Part shown: positions 43,894 through 53,288 of the stretch, piece by piece
How the letters are laid out: the number at the start of each line of letters is the position of its first letter
Numbering within the stretch: the stretch's first letter is position 1
Assembly (NCBI GenBank): GCA_025358075.1
Contig: JANYKU010000046.1
Span: 1 to 64,000 of the forward strand
Length of the DNA stretch: 64,000 nt
Direction of reading: 5' to 3'
From: Ilumatobacteraceae bacterium
GTDB taxonomy: Bacteria > Actinomycetota > Acidimicrobiia > Acidimicrobiales > Ilumatobacteraceae
Made by a program: the position numbers and the translations under genes
Notes under the pieces: generated by a model
Told to the model about the DNA's origin: nothing
The model's input: only the letters and a program-made list of their open reading frames with translations
Databases searched by the model: none

Positions 43894-44757
43894 TTGGGAG
43901 AGCACGAGGCGACGGGACTGCACTACCTGGCTCTGGTCGCCGACTTGCTGCAGCGAGCAAGACTGGCATCGGCAGAGGGTGGGGTTTGGGAGGCAGGGGA
44001 CCTGCAGTGGTCGTGGCGGCGCGACCAGCACCTCGACCCTGCAAATGCGAGGTTCTGGATGGACGATGACGGTCGTCCGATCGGAGCCGTGATCGTCACC
44101 GAACACCCCGACGCCACGGGCCTCGACGTCATTGCCATGCCCGACGAGACCGAGCTTGCTCGCAACGAGATGTGGCCGCACGCGCTCGACCGAATGGCTG
44201 GCCTTCGCGATGTACCGATCGAGGTCGAGGTGCGCGACGACGATGTCGCTACGGCCACGTTGCTGCGAGAGGCTGGATTTGTCGTCGTCGAGCCGATGGC
44301 GATGTCGTGCTGGATGCCCGCCGCCGAGCGCGCCGCGATCCCGACGATCGTTTCGGGATTCCGGCTCCGCTCGACCGCGGATCGTGCGACGGATCCGCAC
44401 CACATGGCAACCCGCAGCGGACCGCATGTCGGGGCGCGGTTGCAGGAGTGCTCGCTCTACCGACCGGAGCTCGATCTGTACATCGAGGCACCCGATGGAG
44501 ATGTGGCGGGCTACGCGCTGTTCTGGGCCGACCCGATCACGCGGGTCGGGCTCCTCGAGCCGATGAGAATCGAAGACCGGCATCAGCACAAGGGACTAGG
44601 CACGCACCTCGTCCGCGCCGGTCTCGAACTGCTCGCCCATCATGGTTGCACGAGGCTGAAGGTGACCTACCTCGACGGCAATGAGCCGGCCCGGCTGCTC
44701 TACATCGGCAGCGGGTTCCACCCACGCACTCCGAGCCGGACGTACCGACGTACGTGA
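43894..44757 (+). CDS. GNAT family N-acetyltransferase
   Basis: [55 protein letters not shown]. Confidence 0.85.
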   Translation: MGEHEATGLHYLALVADLLQRARLASAEGGVWEAGDLQWSWRRDQHLDPANARFWMDDDGRPIGAVIVTEHPDATGLDVIAMPDETELARNEMWPHALDRMAGLRDVPIEVEVRDDDVATATLLREAGFVVVEPMAMSCWMPAAERAAIPTIVSGFRLRSTADRATDPHHMATRSGPHVGARLQECSLYRPELDLYIEAPDGDVAGYALFWADPITRVGLLEPMRIEDRHQHKGLGTHLVRAGLELLAHHGCTRLKVTYLDGNEPARLLYIGSGFHPRTPSRTYRRT

Positions 44758-44773
44758 CCGTAAGGTTGCCCCC

Positions 44774-45712
44774 ATGAGGGTGATCGGTGTTGTTGAGTAC
44801 GGCGGCCCAGAAGCACTTCGGATCTTCGACGTCCCGGAGCCGCACGCCGGCCCGGGGCAGTTGCGCATCCGGGTCCGCGCCGCAACCGTCAACCCCACCG
44901 ACACTGCGGTTCGCAATGGTGCGCGGGCCGACGCTCAGAAGGAGTTTTCGCCACCGTTCGTACCCGGCATGGAGGTGGCCGGCGTGCTCGACGAGTTCGG
45001 CGAAGGGGTCGGCATCGACTTGGTGCGCGGCGAGCAGGTGATGGCGATCGTGGTGCCTCGCGGCTCGCACGGCGGTTACGCCGAGTTCGTCGTGGTGCCG
45101 GTCGAGTCGGTGGTACGCATCCCCGCCCGGGCCAGCCTGGCCGAAGCGGCGACTCTACCGATGAACGGGCTCACGGCTCGCCTGGCCCTCGACCTCCTCG
45201 CCCTTCGGCCCGGCCAGACGTTGGCCGTTACGGGCGCGGCGGGTGCCTTCGGTGGGTATGTCGTGCAACTCGCCAAGGCGGAGGGCTTGCGGGTGATCGG
45301 CGATGCCTCGCCCACCGACACCGATCTCGTGCGTGCGCTTGGGGCCGACGAGGTCGTCGCCCGTGGCGATGATGTAGCCGACCGCATCCGCGCCATCGTC
45401 CCGCAGGGTGTCGACGGGCTCGCCGATGGCGCGTTGCTCCACGCCAAGGCACTGCCCGCGGTGCGCGATGGCGGTGGGCTGGCCGCGGTGCGTACGTTCT
45501 CCGACGACACCGAGCGGGGCATCACGGTTCATCCGGTGTGGGTGCGCGAGTACGTGCGCGAGCACGCCAAGCTCGACCAACTTCGTCGACAGGTCGAGGA
45601 CGGCGTCATCACGCTGCGGGTGGCCCGAACCTTTGCGCCGGAGGACGCCACCGAGGCTCACCGCGTGCTCGAACGCGGAGGCACGCGGGGCCGCCTCGTC
45701 ATCACGTTCTAG
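44774..45712 (+). CDS. NADP-dependent (quinone-type) oxidoreductase, MDR superfamily
   Basis: MRVIGVVEYGGPEALRIFDVPEPHAGPGQLRIRVRAATVNPTDTAVRNG, VTGAAGAFGGYVVQLAKAEGL. Confidence 0.92.
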   Translation: MRVIGVVEYGGPEALRIFDVPEPHAGPGQLRIRVRAATVNPTDTAVRNGARADAQKEFSPPFVPGMEVAGVLDEFGEGVGIDLVRGEQVMAIVVPRGSHGGYAEFVVVPVESVVRIPARASLAEAATLPMNGLTARLALDLLALRPGQTLAVTGAAGAFGGYVVQLAKAEGLRVIGDASPTDTDLVRALGADEVVARGDDVADRIRAIVPQGVDGLADGALLHAKALPAVRDGGGLAAVRTFSDDTERGITVHPVWVREYVREHAKLDQLRRQVEDGVITLRVARTFAPEDATEAHRVLERGGTRGRLVITF

Positions 45713-45739
45713 GTCGTCGACGCGACGTGGCAGACTCTC

Positions 45740-46663
45740 GTGGTCGTGCTTGCCAGTCCCCTTCTCCGTATCGATCGACTCACCAAGCGATATCCGGGGG
45801 TGACGGCGCTCGATGGCCTCACCATCGAACTGCCACGCGGGCTCGTCGGGCTGGTCGGTGCCAACGGTGCCGGCAAAACGACGATGTTTCGTATGCTCCT
45901 CGGGATCTCGAAGCCGACGGAGGGCAGCATCGAGGTCTGCGGGATCGACGTGGCGAAGGATCCGATCGGCGTGCGGTCGCGGCTCGGCTACATGCCGGAG
46001 CACGACTGCCTGCCGCTCGATCAGACCGCGGCCGACGTGGTGTCGACGTTCGGCGAGCTGAGCGGGCTTCCGGCTCGGGCGGCACGGCAGCGAGCCTCCG
46101 ACATCCTCGATCTGGTCGGACTCGACGAAGCACGCTTCCGGCCGATCGGCGGGTTCAGTACCGGCATGCGCCAGCGCACCAAGCTCGCCCAGGCCCTCGT
46201 CGGCGATCCTGAGTTGGTGCTGCTCGACGAGCCCACCGCCGGGCTCGATCCACTCGGACGTGAAGAGATGCTGGCACTCGTCGCCCGTCTCGGTACGTTC
46301 GGGATCTCGGTGATCATGGCCACACATCTCCTCGACGACGTCCAGCAGGTGTGCGACCACGTCGTGATGATCGACGCCGGTCGCCTGGTGGTTTCCGGTG
46401 GCACCGACTCACTGCTCGAGCGCACCGGGCTCGTCACGGTCGACGTCGGCGTACGCGGCGACGAGCTCGTGGCCGGTCTGGTTCTGGTTGGCCTCGCCGC
46501 GGTGGCCGAAGACGGTCTGGTCGAAGTCACCGTCGAGGGCAACCATCAGATGGACCTGCTGCGAGATGTGATCGCAGAGCGCGGGCTGCCGCTGTATCGA
46601 TTGTCGACGCGATTGACCTCGCTCGACGAAGTGTTCCTGCGTCTCGCGGGGACCCAGTCATGA
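45740..46663 (+). CDS. ABC transporter ATP-binding protein
   Basis: GLVGANGAGKTTMFRMLLG, GFSTGMRQRTKLAQALVGDPELVLLDEPTAGLDP. Confidence 0.94.
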   Translation: MVVLASPLLRIDRLTKRYPGVTALDGLTIELPRGLVGLVGANGAGKTTMFRMLLGISKPTEGSIEVCGIDVAKDPIGVRSRLGYMPEHDCLPLDQTAADVVSTFGELSGLPARAARQRASDILDLVGLDEARFRPIGGFSTGMRQRTKLAQALVGDPELVLLDEPTAGLDPLGREEMLALVARLGTFGISVIMATHLLDDVQQVCDHVVMIDAGRLVVSGGTDSLLERTGLVTVDVGVRGDELVAGLVLVGLAAVAEDGLVEVTVEGNHQMDLLRDVIAERGLPLYRLSTRLTSLDEVFLRLAGTQS

Positions 46664-47553
46664 GCATGGCCGGCGCCGGTGCGGTCTACGACCGCGGCTA
46701 CCGGCCGTACGACGGGTCGCGTGGTCGGCGTGGGGCGGCGACGTTCGCGTTGTACAAGGCATCGATACGGCGAGCCCTCGGCCTCAGGCGAACGTGGCGG
46801 CAGAAGTTCGCCCCGTTCGTCCTCCTCGGCATCGTCACGATCCCGGCAGTCGTCAACGTCGGGATCGGCTACGTGACGCGAGACCGGCTCGACAACAAGA
46901 TCGAGATCATCACGTATCGCAACTACGTCGGGGTGTCGTCGGCACTCCTGTTGTTCGTCGCCCTCGTCGCCCCCGACGTGATGTGTCCCGATCGGCGGCA
47001 GAAGGTGCTCCCGTTGATGTTCGCCCGGCCCCTGACCGGAGTCGACTATGTGATTGCGAAGGTCGGCGCGATCGGCTCGATCCTGTTCGCGTTCTCGTTC
47101 CTGCCGCAGGTCGTGCTGTTCGTTGGCAACATGCTCGTCAGCGACAGCGCCGGGAAGTACTTCACCGGCCATCTCGACATCTTGTGGAGGGTGCCGGTCA
47201 CGGTGTTGATGTTGGCCGCCTTCTACGCGGTCGTCGGTGTCGCCATCGGGTCCTTGACCGATCGCCGCATCGTCGCCGGTTCTGCGGTGATCGGATTGCT
47301 GCTGATCACCTCGATTGCGTCAAGCGTCATGGTCGGCGAAATCGTCAACGGTCACGGCTCCATCGCCGCACTCGTCAATGTGCTGTCGTTGCCGCTGTAC
47401 CTACGCGACCTCGTGTTCCTCGGGCACATCGATCCCACCTCACCACTGGCGGGGGTGAGCAATGGCGGGCTGTTCGCCGTCGCTACCTACGTCGCCATTC
47501 TGCTCGTCGGGGTCGGCGTGCTGCTGCAACGGTATCGCTGGGTCGAGCACTGA
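46660..47553 (+). CDS. ABC transporter permease
   Basis: MSMAGAGAVYDRGYRPYDGSRGRRGAATFALYKASIRRALGLRRTWRQKFAPF...; multi-TM; ATGA overlap with the ATPase. Confidence 0.88.
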   Translation: MSMAGAGAVYDRGYRPYDGSRGRRGAATFALYKASIRRALGLRRTWRQKFAPFVLLGIVTIPAVVNVGIGYVTRDRLDNKIEIITYRNYVGVSSALLLFVALVAPDVMCPDRRQKVLPLMFARPLTGVDYVIAKVGAIGSILFAFSFLPQVVLFVGNMLVSDSAGKYFTGHLDILWRVPVTVLMLAAFYAVVGVAIGSLTDRRIVAGSAVIGLLLITSIASSVMVGEIVNGHGSIAALVNVLSLPLYLRDLVFLGHIDPTSPLAGVSNGGLFAVATYVAILLVGVGVLLQRYRWVEH

Positions 47554-48518
47554 TGACTGCCATTGGAGGTGGTTCTGGCATCGTCAACGACCCGGCATTC
47601 GCCGACGACGCCACCGTCGAGGTTGCCGACGTGTCGGTGTGGTTCGGCCCGAAGGTGGCGCTTTCCGAGTTGAGCTGCTCGTTCGGGCCCGGCGTCACGG
47701 GCCTGCTCGGACCCAACGGTGCCGGGAAGACGACGCTGATGCGGGCGATGACCGGGCTGGTCGGCGTCAACCAGGGCACGGTGCGAATCGAAGGCCGTGA
47801 CCCACGGCGTGATCGGCAGGTGCACGGTCGCATGGCGCTGGTCCCTGAGGACGAAGCGGTGCCGGCCGGACTCACCGCTCGTCAACTCGTGCGGTACACG
47901 GCCGACCTGTTTGGCGTCACCGATCCCGAAGCGCCCGACAAGGCCCTTCACAGCGTTGCCATGCTCGACGTCGCGGACCGGCGGGTCGACGGCTTCAGCA
48001 AGGGGATGCGGCAACGAACCAAGGTCGCCGCGGCATTGGTCACCGATCCGCAAGTGCTTGTGCTCGACGAGCCGTTGAACGGCGCCGACCCCGTGCAGCG
48101 ACTGCACCTGATCGACCTCTTCAAGCAGCTCGGCGCCAGCGGGCGCACGGTCATCGTCAGCTCGCACGTCCTCAACGAGGTGGAGCGCATGGCCGAGCGG
48201 GTGATCGTGCTGATGCACGGGCGCCTGGCCGCGGCAGGTGGACGCCACGCGATACGCGATGCGATGGACGATCGCCCTCGGCACGTGCTGGTGCGCAGCG
48301 ATGACGGCAGGCGGCTGGCGGCGGCGCTGATCGCCCTGCAATCGGTGGCCGGAGTCACCTTCGATTCGTCACGCGACGGGCTCGTGATCCAGACCGTGCA
48401 GGCACGCGAACTGGCGATCGCGCTCCCTCGCCTGGCACGCGACGCGTCGATCCGCCTCCTCGAGGTACGTGCGCTCGACGACTCGCTCGAGAGCCTGTTC
48501 CGGGAGCTCGTTCGATGA
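47553..48518 (+). CDS. ABC transporter ATP-binding protein
   Basis: GLLGPNGAGKTTLMRAMTGL, GFSKGMRQRTKVAAALVTDPQVLVLDEPLNGADP. Confidence 0.94.
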   Translation: MTAIGGGSGIVNDPAFADDATVEVADVSVWFGPKVALSELSCSFGPGVTGLLGPNGAGKTTLMRAMTGLVGVNQGTVRIEGRDPRRDRQVHGRMALVPEDEAVPAGLTARQLVRYTADLFGVTDPEAPDKALHSVAMLDVADRRVDGFSKGMRQRTKVAAALVTDPQVLVLDEPLNGADPVQRLHLIDLFKQLGASGRTVIVSSHVLNEVERMAERVIVLMHGRLAAAGGRHAIRDAMDDRPRHVLVRSDDGRRLAAALIALQSVAGVTFDSSRDGLVIQTVQARELAIALPRLARDASIRLLEVRALDDSLESLFRELVR

Positions 48519-49291
48519 CCGACCAGTTGCAGCTCACGTCGCCGCGTCGACGATCGCGATTCGCCGCAATCGTCATCTACACACTGCAATCCTGCATTCC
48601 GCCGAAACGGTGGTTCGCCCTCTTGCTGCCATGCGTCGGGGCGCTGTTGTTCGGGTTGCTCGCACTCGCCGTCGACAACCACTTTCCGACCGCCGAGCGT
48701 GCGTTCGCCAACGTCGCCGCCGAAGGGATCTTCGCCCTCGTCATGCCGATCGCCGCACTCGTGATCGGTGACGCCGTGCTCGGCGCCGAGGTGCGCGCCG
48801 GCACGTTCCACTTCACCTGGCTGTCGCCGACGCCGACCTGGCAGATCGTGCTCGGCCGCTGGCTCGCCGGATCATTCGTCGCCTTGGTGACCATTGCTCC
48901 AGCCAGCGCGCTTGCTGCGGTCATCGCCGGCGCGGGGTCGAGCGCCGGCGCAGCGTTCCTCGCCGCCGCCGTCGGCAGCATGTCGTACGTTGCCCTGTTC
49001 ATCGCCATCGGCTGCATCACCCGCCGCACCGCGGTGTGGTCGCTGGCGATCGTCTTTCTCGTCGAACGACTCCTCGGCGCGGCACTCACAGGTATCGCCC
49101 AGCTGTCACCAACATGGGAATCACGGGCGATCTTCCTCGGCTACCTCGACGATCCGCCTGCCCGGCTCATACGCAGTGGCATCCCACAGGGCGGCGCCGC
49201 GGTCGTGCGGCTGCTGATCGTCACGGTCGTCGCCCTCGTTGTCGCCAACTGGCGGATGGCGCGCCTGCGACTGTCTGGCGCAGCGGACTGA
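48515..49291 (+). CDS. ABC transporter permease
   Basis: Multi-TM protein in the ABC operon, ATGA overlap with the preceding ATPase. Confidence 0.85.
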   Translation: MTDQLQLTSPRRRSRFAAIVIYTLQSCIPPKRWFALLLPCVGALLFGLLALAVDNHFPTAERAFANVAAEGIFALVMPIAALVIGDAVLGAEVRAGTFHFTWLSPTPTWQIVLGRWLAGSFVALVTIAPASALAAVIAGAGSSAGAAFLAAAVGSMSYVALFIAIGCITRRTAVWSLAIVFLVERLLGAALTGIAQLSPTWESRAIFLGYLDDPPARLIRSGIPQGGAAVVRLLIVTVVALVVANWRMARLRLSGAAD

Positions 49292-49315
49292 CCGCTTCTG
49301 TTAGCGTCGAGCGCC

Positions 49316-49738
49316 GTGAATGAGATCATCGTCGGAGTCGATGGCAGTGCTACCGCTCGTATGGCCGCCGACGAGGCTGCCCTGCTTGCCCACAACTACA
49401 GCAGGCCGCTGCACATCGTGCTGTCGATGACCCGCAACACCAGCCAGCAGGTGCGTGGCGGCGGGTCGGAAACCTGGCACTTCGATTCGGTCGGCATCGC
49501 CGAAGAGTCGTTGAAGGCGCTGGTCGGCGAGTTGCGGGCCACGGTCCCCGACACTACGTATGCCGTGGTGTTGGCCGACCCAGCGACGGCGTTGTGCGAC
49601 GAAGCCGTGCGCCTCGATGCGTCGATGATCGTCGTCGGCAACAAGCGGGTGCAGGGTGCTGCACGGGTGCTCGGCTCGATCGCCGGAGACGTCGCCAAGC
49701 GCGCTCCATGCAACGTGCTCATCGTCCACACCCACTGA
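49316..49738 (+). CDS. Universal stress protein (UspA) family
   Basis: IIVGVDGSATARMAADEAALLA ... ASMIVVGNKRVQGAARVLGSIAGDVAKRAPCNVLIVHTH. Confidence 0.93.
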   Translation: MNEIIVGVDGSATARMAADEAALLAHNYSRPLHIVLSMTRNTSQQVRGGGSETWHFDSVGIAEESLKALVGELRATVPDTTYAVVLADPATALCDEAVRLDASMIVVGNKRVQGAARVLGSIAGDVAKRAPCNVLIVHTH

Positions 49739-49762
49739 CCGACGTCTCCGCGCCTCTGAACT

Positions 49763-50806
49763 TCACACGGCGGGTTGCTGCTGGGTGATGCAGTGGATGC
49801 CGCCGCCCGCTTCGAAGATCGTGCGGGCATCGACCAAAACGACCTCGCGGCCCGCGTACAAACGACTCAGGGTTGCCACCGCGTCGTCGTCACGGGTGTC
49901 ATCGAACGCACACAGGATGACGGCGCCGTTGCACACGTAGTGGTTGATGTACGACCAGTCGACGATGCCGTTGTCGGTGTGCGTGACGGTCGGCGCCTCG
50001 ATCTCGATGACCTCCAGCGATCGGTCGCGTGCGTCGGTGAACGAACGCAGCAGCGCGATGTTCTCGCGGCTGACCTCGTGGTCGGGATGCGTGGGATCCG
50101 GCTGTGAGTGCGCCACCACGACCCCCGGACGAACGAATGCGGCGACGATGTCGATGTGCCCCCGGGTGCCGAAGCGTTGGTAGTCCTTGGTGAGGCCACG
50201 CGGCAGCCACAGCACCTTGTGCACACCCAGCCGCGCCCGCAGTTCGGTCTCGACGTCGTCGGCATCCCAGCCGGGGTTGCGGTCGGGGTCGAGTTGCACC
50301 GTGCGCGTGATCATCACGGTGCCGTCGCCATCGACGTGGATGCCGCCGCCTTCGTTGACCATCGCCGACTCGAACAGTTCGGCGCCGGCCAGACCGGCCG
50401 CGTACCCGCCGACGTGCTGCTCGTCGTCCCACCTGGAGAACGCCTGTTGCCCCCAGCCATTGAACCGCCAATGAACGGCGCCAAGCCGGCCGTCGGGGTG
50501 TGTGACGAACGTGGGTCCACTGTCGCGGAACCAGCATTCGTCGAGCGCCGTTTCATGGATGCTGACGGACGGATCGACGAGCGCTCGGGCAGCCTGGGCA
50601 TCGCCGATCTTGCAGATCAGCGAGACCGGCTCGAATCGGGCAATGGCGTTGACCACCGCTGCCCACGCCTGGCGCGAGCGGCCGAGCTCGCCCTCGGTGT
50701 CGTCGCCGAACGTGATGCATTCGGGCGGGAACTCCATCCACGTGCGCTCGTGGCGCGCCCATTCCGGCGGCATCGAGAACCCAGCGCTGTCGGAACGTGC
50801 CGTCAC
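49763..50806 (-). CDS. aguA: Agmatine deiminase / peptidylarginine deiminase family protein
   Basis: MPPEWARHERTWMEFP, ECWFRDSGPTFV, NEGGGIHVDGDGT, catalytic GGGIHCITQQQP; GTG start overlaps the ureC stop (GTGA). Confidence 0.9.
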   Translation of the reverse strand: MTARSDSAGFSMPPEWARHERTWMEFPPECITFGDDTEGELGRSRQAWAAVVNAIARFEPVSLICKIGDAQAARALVDPSVSIHETALDECWFRDSGPTFVTHPDGRLGAVHWRFNGWGQQAFSRWDDEQHVGGYAAGLAGAELFESAMVNEGGGIHVDGDGTVMITRTVQLDPDRNPGWDADDVETELRARLGVHKVLWLPRGLTKDYQRFGTRGHIDIVAAFVRPGVVVAHSQPDPTHPDHEVSRENIALLRSFTDARDRSLEVIEIEAPTVTHTDNGIVDWSYINHYVCNGAVILCAFDDTRDDDAVATLSRLYAGREVVLVDARTIFEAGGGIHCITQQQPAV

Positions 50807-52578
50807 AGGAAGTACAGCCGGCTCAGCGATACCGACTCGGCCGGTTCGGAGTACACGGTGTTGCCCTCGAACGACACCCTCCCGCTCTTCGGGTCGACAT
50901 CGACGTGCCCGAGCCGATTGTTGAACACGAGGTCGGCGGGCCCGATGTTGCGCGTGCCGCGCACTGCGACGCGGCGGCGACGCGTGGTCATGTGGTCGTC
51001 GCCGGCATCGACGGCCGCTTGGCTGACGAAGGCCACCGACAGGTCTGCCGCAGTGGATCCGAACGAGCCGAACTGCGGGCCGAGCACCAGTGGCTCGGAT
51101 GAGTCGGTGGCGGCGTTGGGGTCGCCGGTGACGCCGTAGGCCGGAAAGCCACTCTTCAGAACCAGTTGCGGCTTTGCCCCGAAATGATCGGGTCGCCACA
51201 GCACGATGTCGGCCAACTTGCCGATGTCGAGTGAACCGATCTCGTGGTTGAGCCCGTGGGCGATCGCTGGGTTGATCGTGAGCTTGGCGACGTATCGCCG
51301 CACGCGCTCGTTGTCATGGACCGTCGGGCCGTCACCCACACCTTGCTCGATCTGTTGACGCTTCATGTGAGCCGCGAGTTGGAACGTACGCCTCACGGTC
51401 TCCCCTGCCCTGCCCATGCCCTGCGCGTCACTGGAGGTGATGCCGATCACGCCGAGATCGTGCAACACACCCTCGGCTCCCATCGTCGCCCCGCGAATCC
51501 GATCGGTGACGAGGTGGTGGTCGCTGGCCGAGTGATGGTTGAGGCCATGCGCGGCGAAGATCATCTCGTAGTGCTCGTCGAGCGCATCGCGCCCGAACGG
51601 CAGCGTGGGATTGGTGCTCGAGCCGATCACGTTGGGTACGCCGGCCAGCTTCAACACGTTGGGCACGTGACCACCGCCGCAGCCCTCGATGTGAAAGGCG
51701 TGGATGGTGCGGCCGGCGAGCACGCTGAGCGTGTCTTCCACCGACAAGCACTCGTTGAGGCCGTCGGTGTGCAACGCAACCTGCACGTCGAACTGCTCGG
51801 CCACGTTGAGCGCGGTGTCGAGGGCGCGGGTGTGCGCGCCCATGTCTTCGTGCACCTTGAAACCGCATGCTCCGCCTTCGACCAAGGCCTCGATGAGCGG
51901 CGCCTCGCTCGACGATGAGCCACGACCGAGGAAGCCGATGTTGACCGGCCACTGGTCGAAGCTGTTGAACGCATGGCGCAACGCCCACGGCGAGTTGACG
52001 CCGACGCCCCACACCGGGCCGAACTCCTGGCCGATGATCGTGGTCACACCGGAGGCCAGTGACGCTTCCATGATCCGCGGCGACAACAGGTGGACATGCG
52101 TGTCGATCGCCCCGGCCGTGGCGATCAACCCCTCGCCCGAGATGATCGTCGTGCCGGTGCCAACGACCACATCGACGTCGTCCATCATGTCGGGGTTGCC
52201 CGCACGCCCGATCCCGCAGATCCGACCGGCGCGGATGCCGATCGACACCTTGCCGATCTGTCGCGTGGCGTCGATCACCACGACGTTGGAGATCACCACG
52301 TCGCACGTCTCGCTGACTGCGGCGGCCTTGAGCATGAGGCCGTCGCGTGCGGTCTTGCCGAACCCAGCAAGGAACTCGTTGCCTCGCTCCTGGGCGTCGT
52401 ACTCGATCTCGACGACCAACCCCGTGTCGCCGAGACGGACACGATCGCCGACCGTGGGGCCGTGAATGGCCGCATAGTCGTCGGGCAGGATCTCATCAGG
52501 ATGCAGATGGTCGTGAGGCACCTGGCCATCGGCGTGGTCGTGCTCGAATTGGCCGTGCGAATGCCGCTCGTCGGTCAC
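50803..52578 (-). CDS. ureC: Urease subunit alpha (divergent type, His-rich N-terminus)
   Basis: [96 protein letters not shown]. Confidence 0.95.
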   Translation of the reverse strand: MTDERHSHGQFEHDHADGQVPHDHLHPDEILPDDYAAIHGPTVGDRVRLGDTGLVVEIEYDAQERGNEFLAGFGKTARDGLMLKAAAVSETCDVVISNVVVIDATRQIGKVSIGIRAGRICGIGRAGNPDMMDDVDVVVGTGTTIISGEGLIATAGAIDTHVHLLSPRIMEASLASGVTTIIGQEFGPVWGVGVNSPWALRHAFNSFDQWPVNIGFLGRGSSSSEAPLIEALVEGGACGFKVHEDMGAHTRALDTALNVAEQFDVQVALHTDGLNECLSVEDTLSVLAGRTIHAFHIEGCGGGHVPNVLKLAGVPNVIGSSTNPTLPFGRDALDEHYEMIFAAHGLNHHSASDHHLVTDRIRGATMGAEGVLHDLGVIGITSSDAQGMGRAGETVRRTFQLAAHMKRQQIEQGVGDGPTVHDNERVRRYVAKLTINPAIAHGLNHEIGSLDIGKLADIVLWRPDHFGAKPQLVLKSGFPAYGVTGDPNAATDSSEPLVLGPQFGSFGSTAADLSVAFVSQAAVDAGDDHMTTRRRRVAVRGTRNIGPADLVFNNRLGHVDVDPKSGRVSFEGNTVYSEPAESVSLSRLYFL

Positions 52579-53264
52579 GAATGTGCTCCGAGGTAGCCCT
52601 GCGCGGCGGCGCGAGCAAGCGCCGCCTCCTTGGCCCCCGGCGCATCGAGCGGCCCATCGACCAGACCGGCGAACCCGATTGCCACCCTTGCCCCGGCGAT
52701 GGGCACCAGCGGCACATCGGTGGGCACGTTCGGCTCGAAGCGCAACGCAGACCCTGCCGGAATCGCCAGTCGCCTGCCGTATGCGGCCGCACGATCGAAC
52801 GAGAGTCGCGGATTGACCTCGAAGAAATGGAAGTGCGAGGTGATGCTGACGGGCACGTCTGACGTGTTGGTTGCGACGAGATGAACGAGATCCGGCGGAG
52901 TCGACGATTGCCGCGCCGCAGTGATCACCGCCCCCGGAGCATCGGAACCGAGACTGCCGCCACTACCGAACGGGTTGCGCACCACGACCATGCGCGTGCC
53001 ATCATCGAACACGGCCTCGACCTTGACCTCGCGAACGATGTCGACGACCCCCGGCAAGACGTCGTCGGCCGTGAGCACACTCGCTCCTGCGGCTGCGGAC
53101 TCCATCAACCGAGCACCATCGCGCGCCGACTCGCAGACGGTGTCGGCGATCAACGCTGTCGCCTCCGGCACGTTCAGCCGCAGGCCGCGTGCCCGTCGGG
53201 CACGAGCCAATTCGGCCGCGGTGAATATGAGCAACCGATCGCGCTCGGTTGGTGTGAGGCGCAT
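52575..53264 (-). CDS. ureAB: Urease gamma-beta fusion subunit
   Basis: [53 protein letters not shown]... (gamma) then PGAVITA...[49 protein letters not shown] (beta). Confidence 0.94.
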   Translation of the reverse strand: MRLTPTERDRLLIFTAAELARARRARGLRLNVPEATALIADTVCESARDGARLMESAAAGASVLTADDVLPGVVDIVREVKVEAVFDDGTRMVVVRNPFGSGGSLGSDAPGAVITAARQSSTPPDLVHLVATNTSDVPVSITSHFHFFEVNPRLSFDRAAAYGRRLAIPAGSALRFEPNVPTDVPLVPIAGARVAIGFAGLVDGPLDAPGAKEAALARAAAQGYLGAHS

Positions 53265-53271
53265 GGACCCC

Positions 53272-53281
53272 ACGCTAATGT
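53272..53281. promoter_or_regulatory. Overlapping divergent -10 elements (ureAB and MFS-CNB)
   Basis: ACGCTAATGT: minus strand TAGCGT (53277-53272), 7 nt before ureAB ATG 53264; plus strand TAATGT (53276-53281), 7 nt before in-frame ATC 53289. Confidence 0.55.
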
Positions 53282-53288
53282 CGGCGAG

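Noticed and set aside
49763-51199. 478-aa version of the agmatine deiminase ORF
   Set aside because: The N-terminal 130 residues overlap ureC out of frame; the GTG at 50806 (GTGA overlap) gives the expected family length.
52881-53279. N-terminal 130+ residues of the MFS-CNB ORF as given in the ORF track
   Set aside because: This stretch is antisense to ureAB and looks like random high-GC translation; the real N-terminus should be near [13 protein letters not shown].
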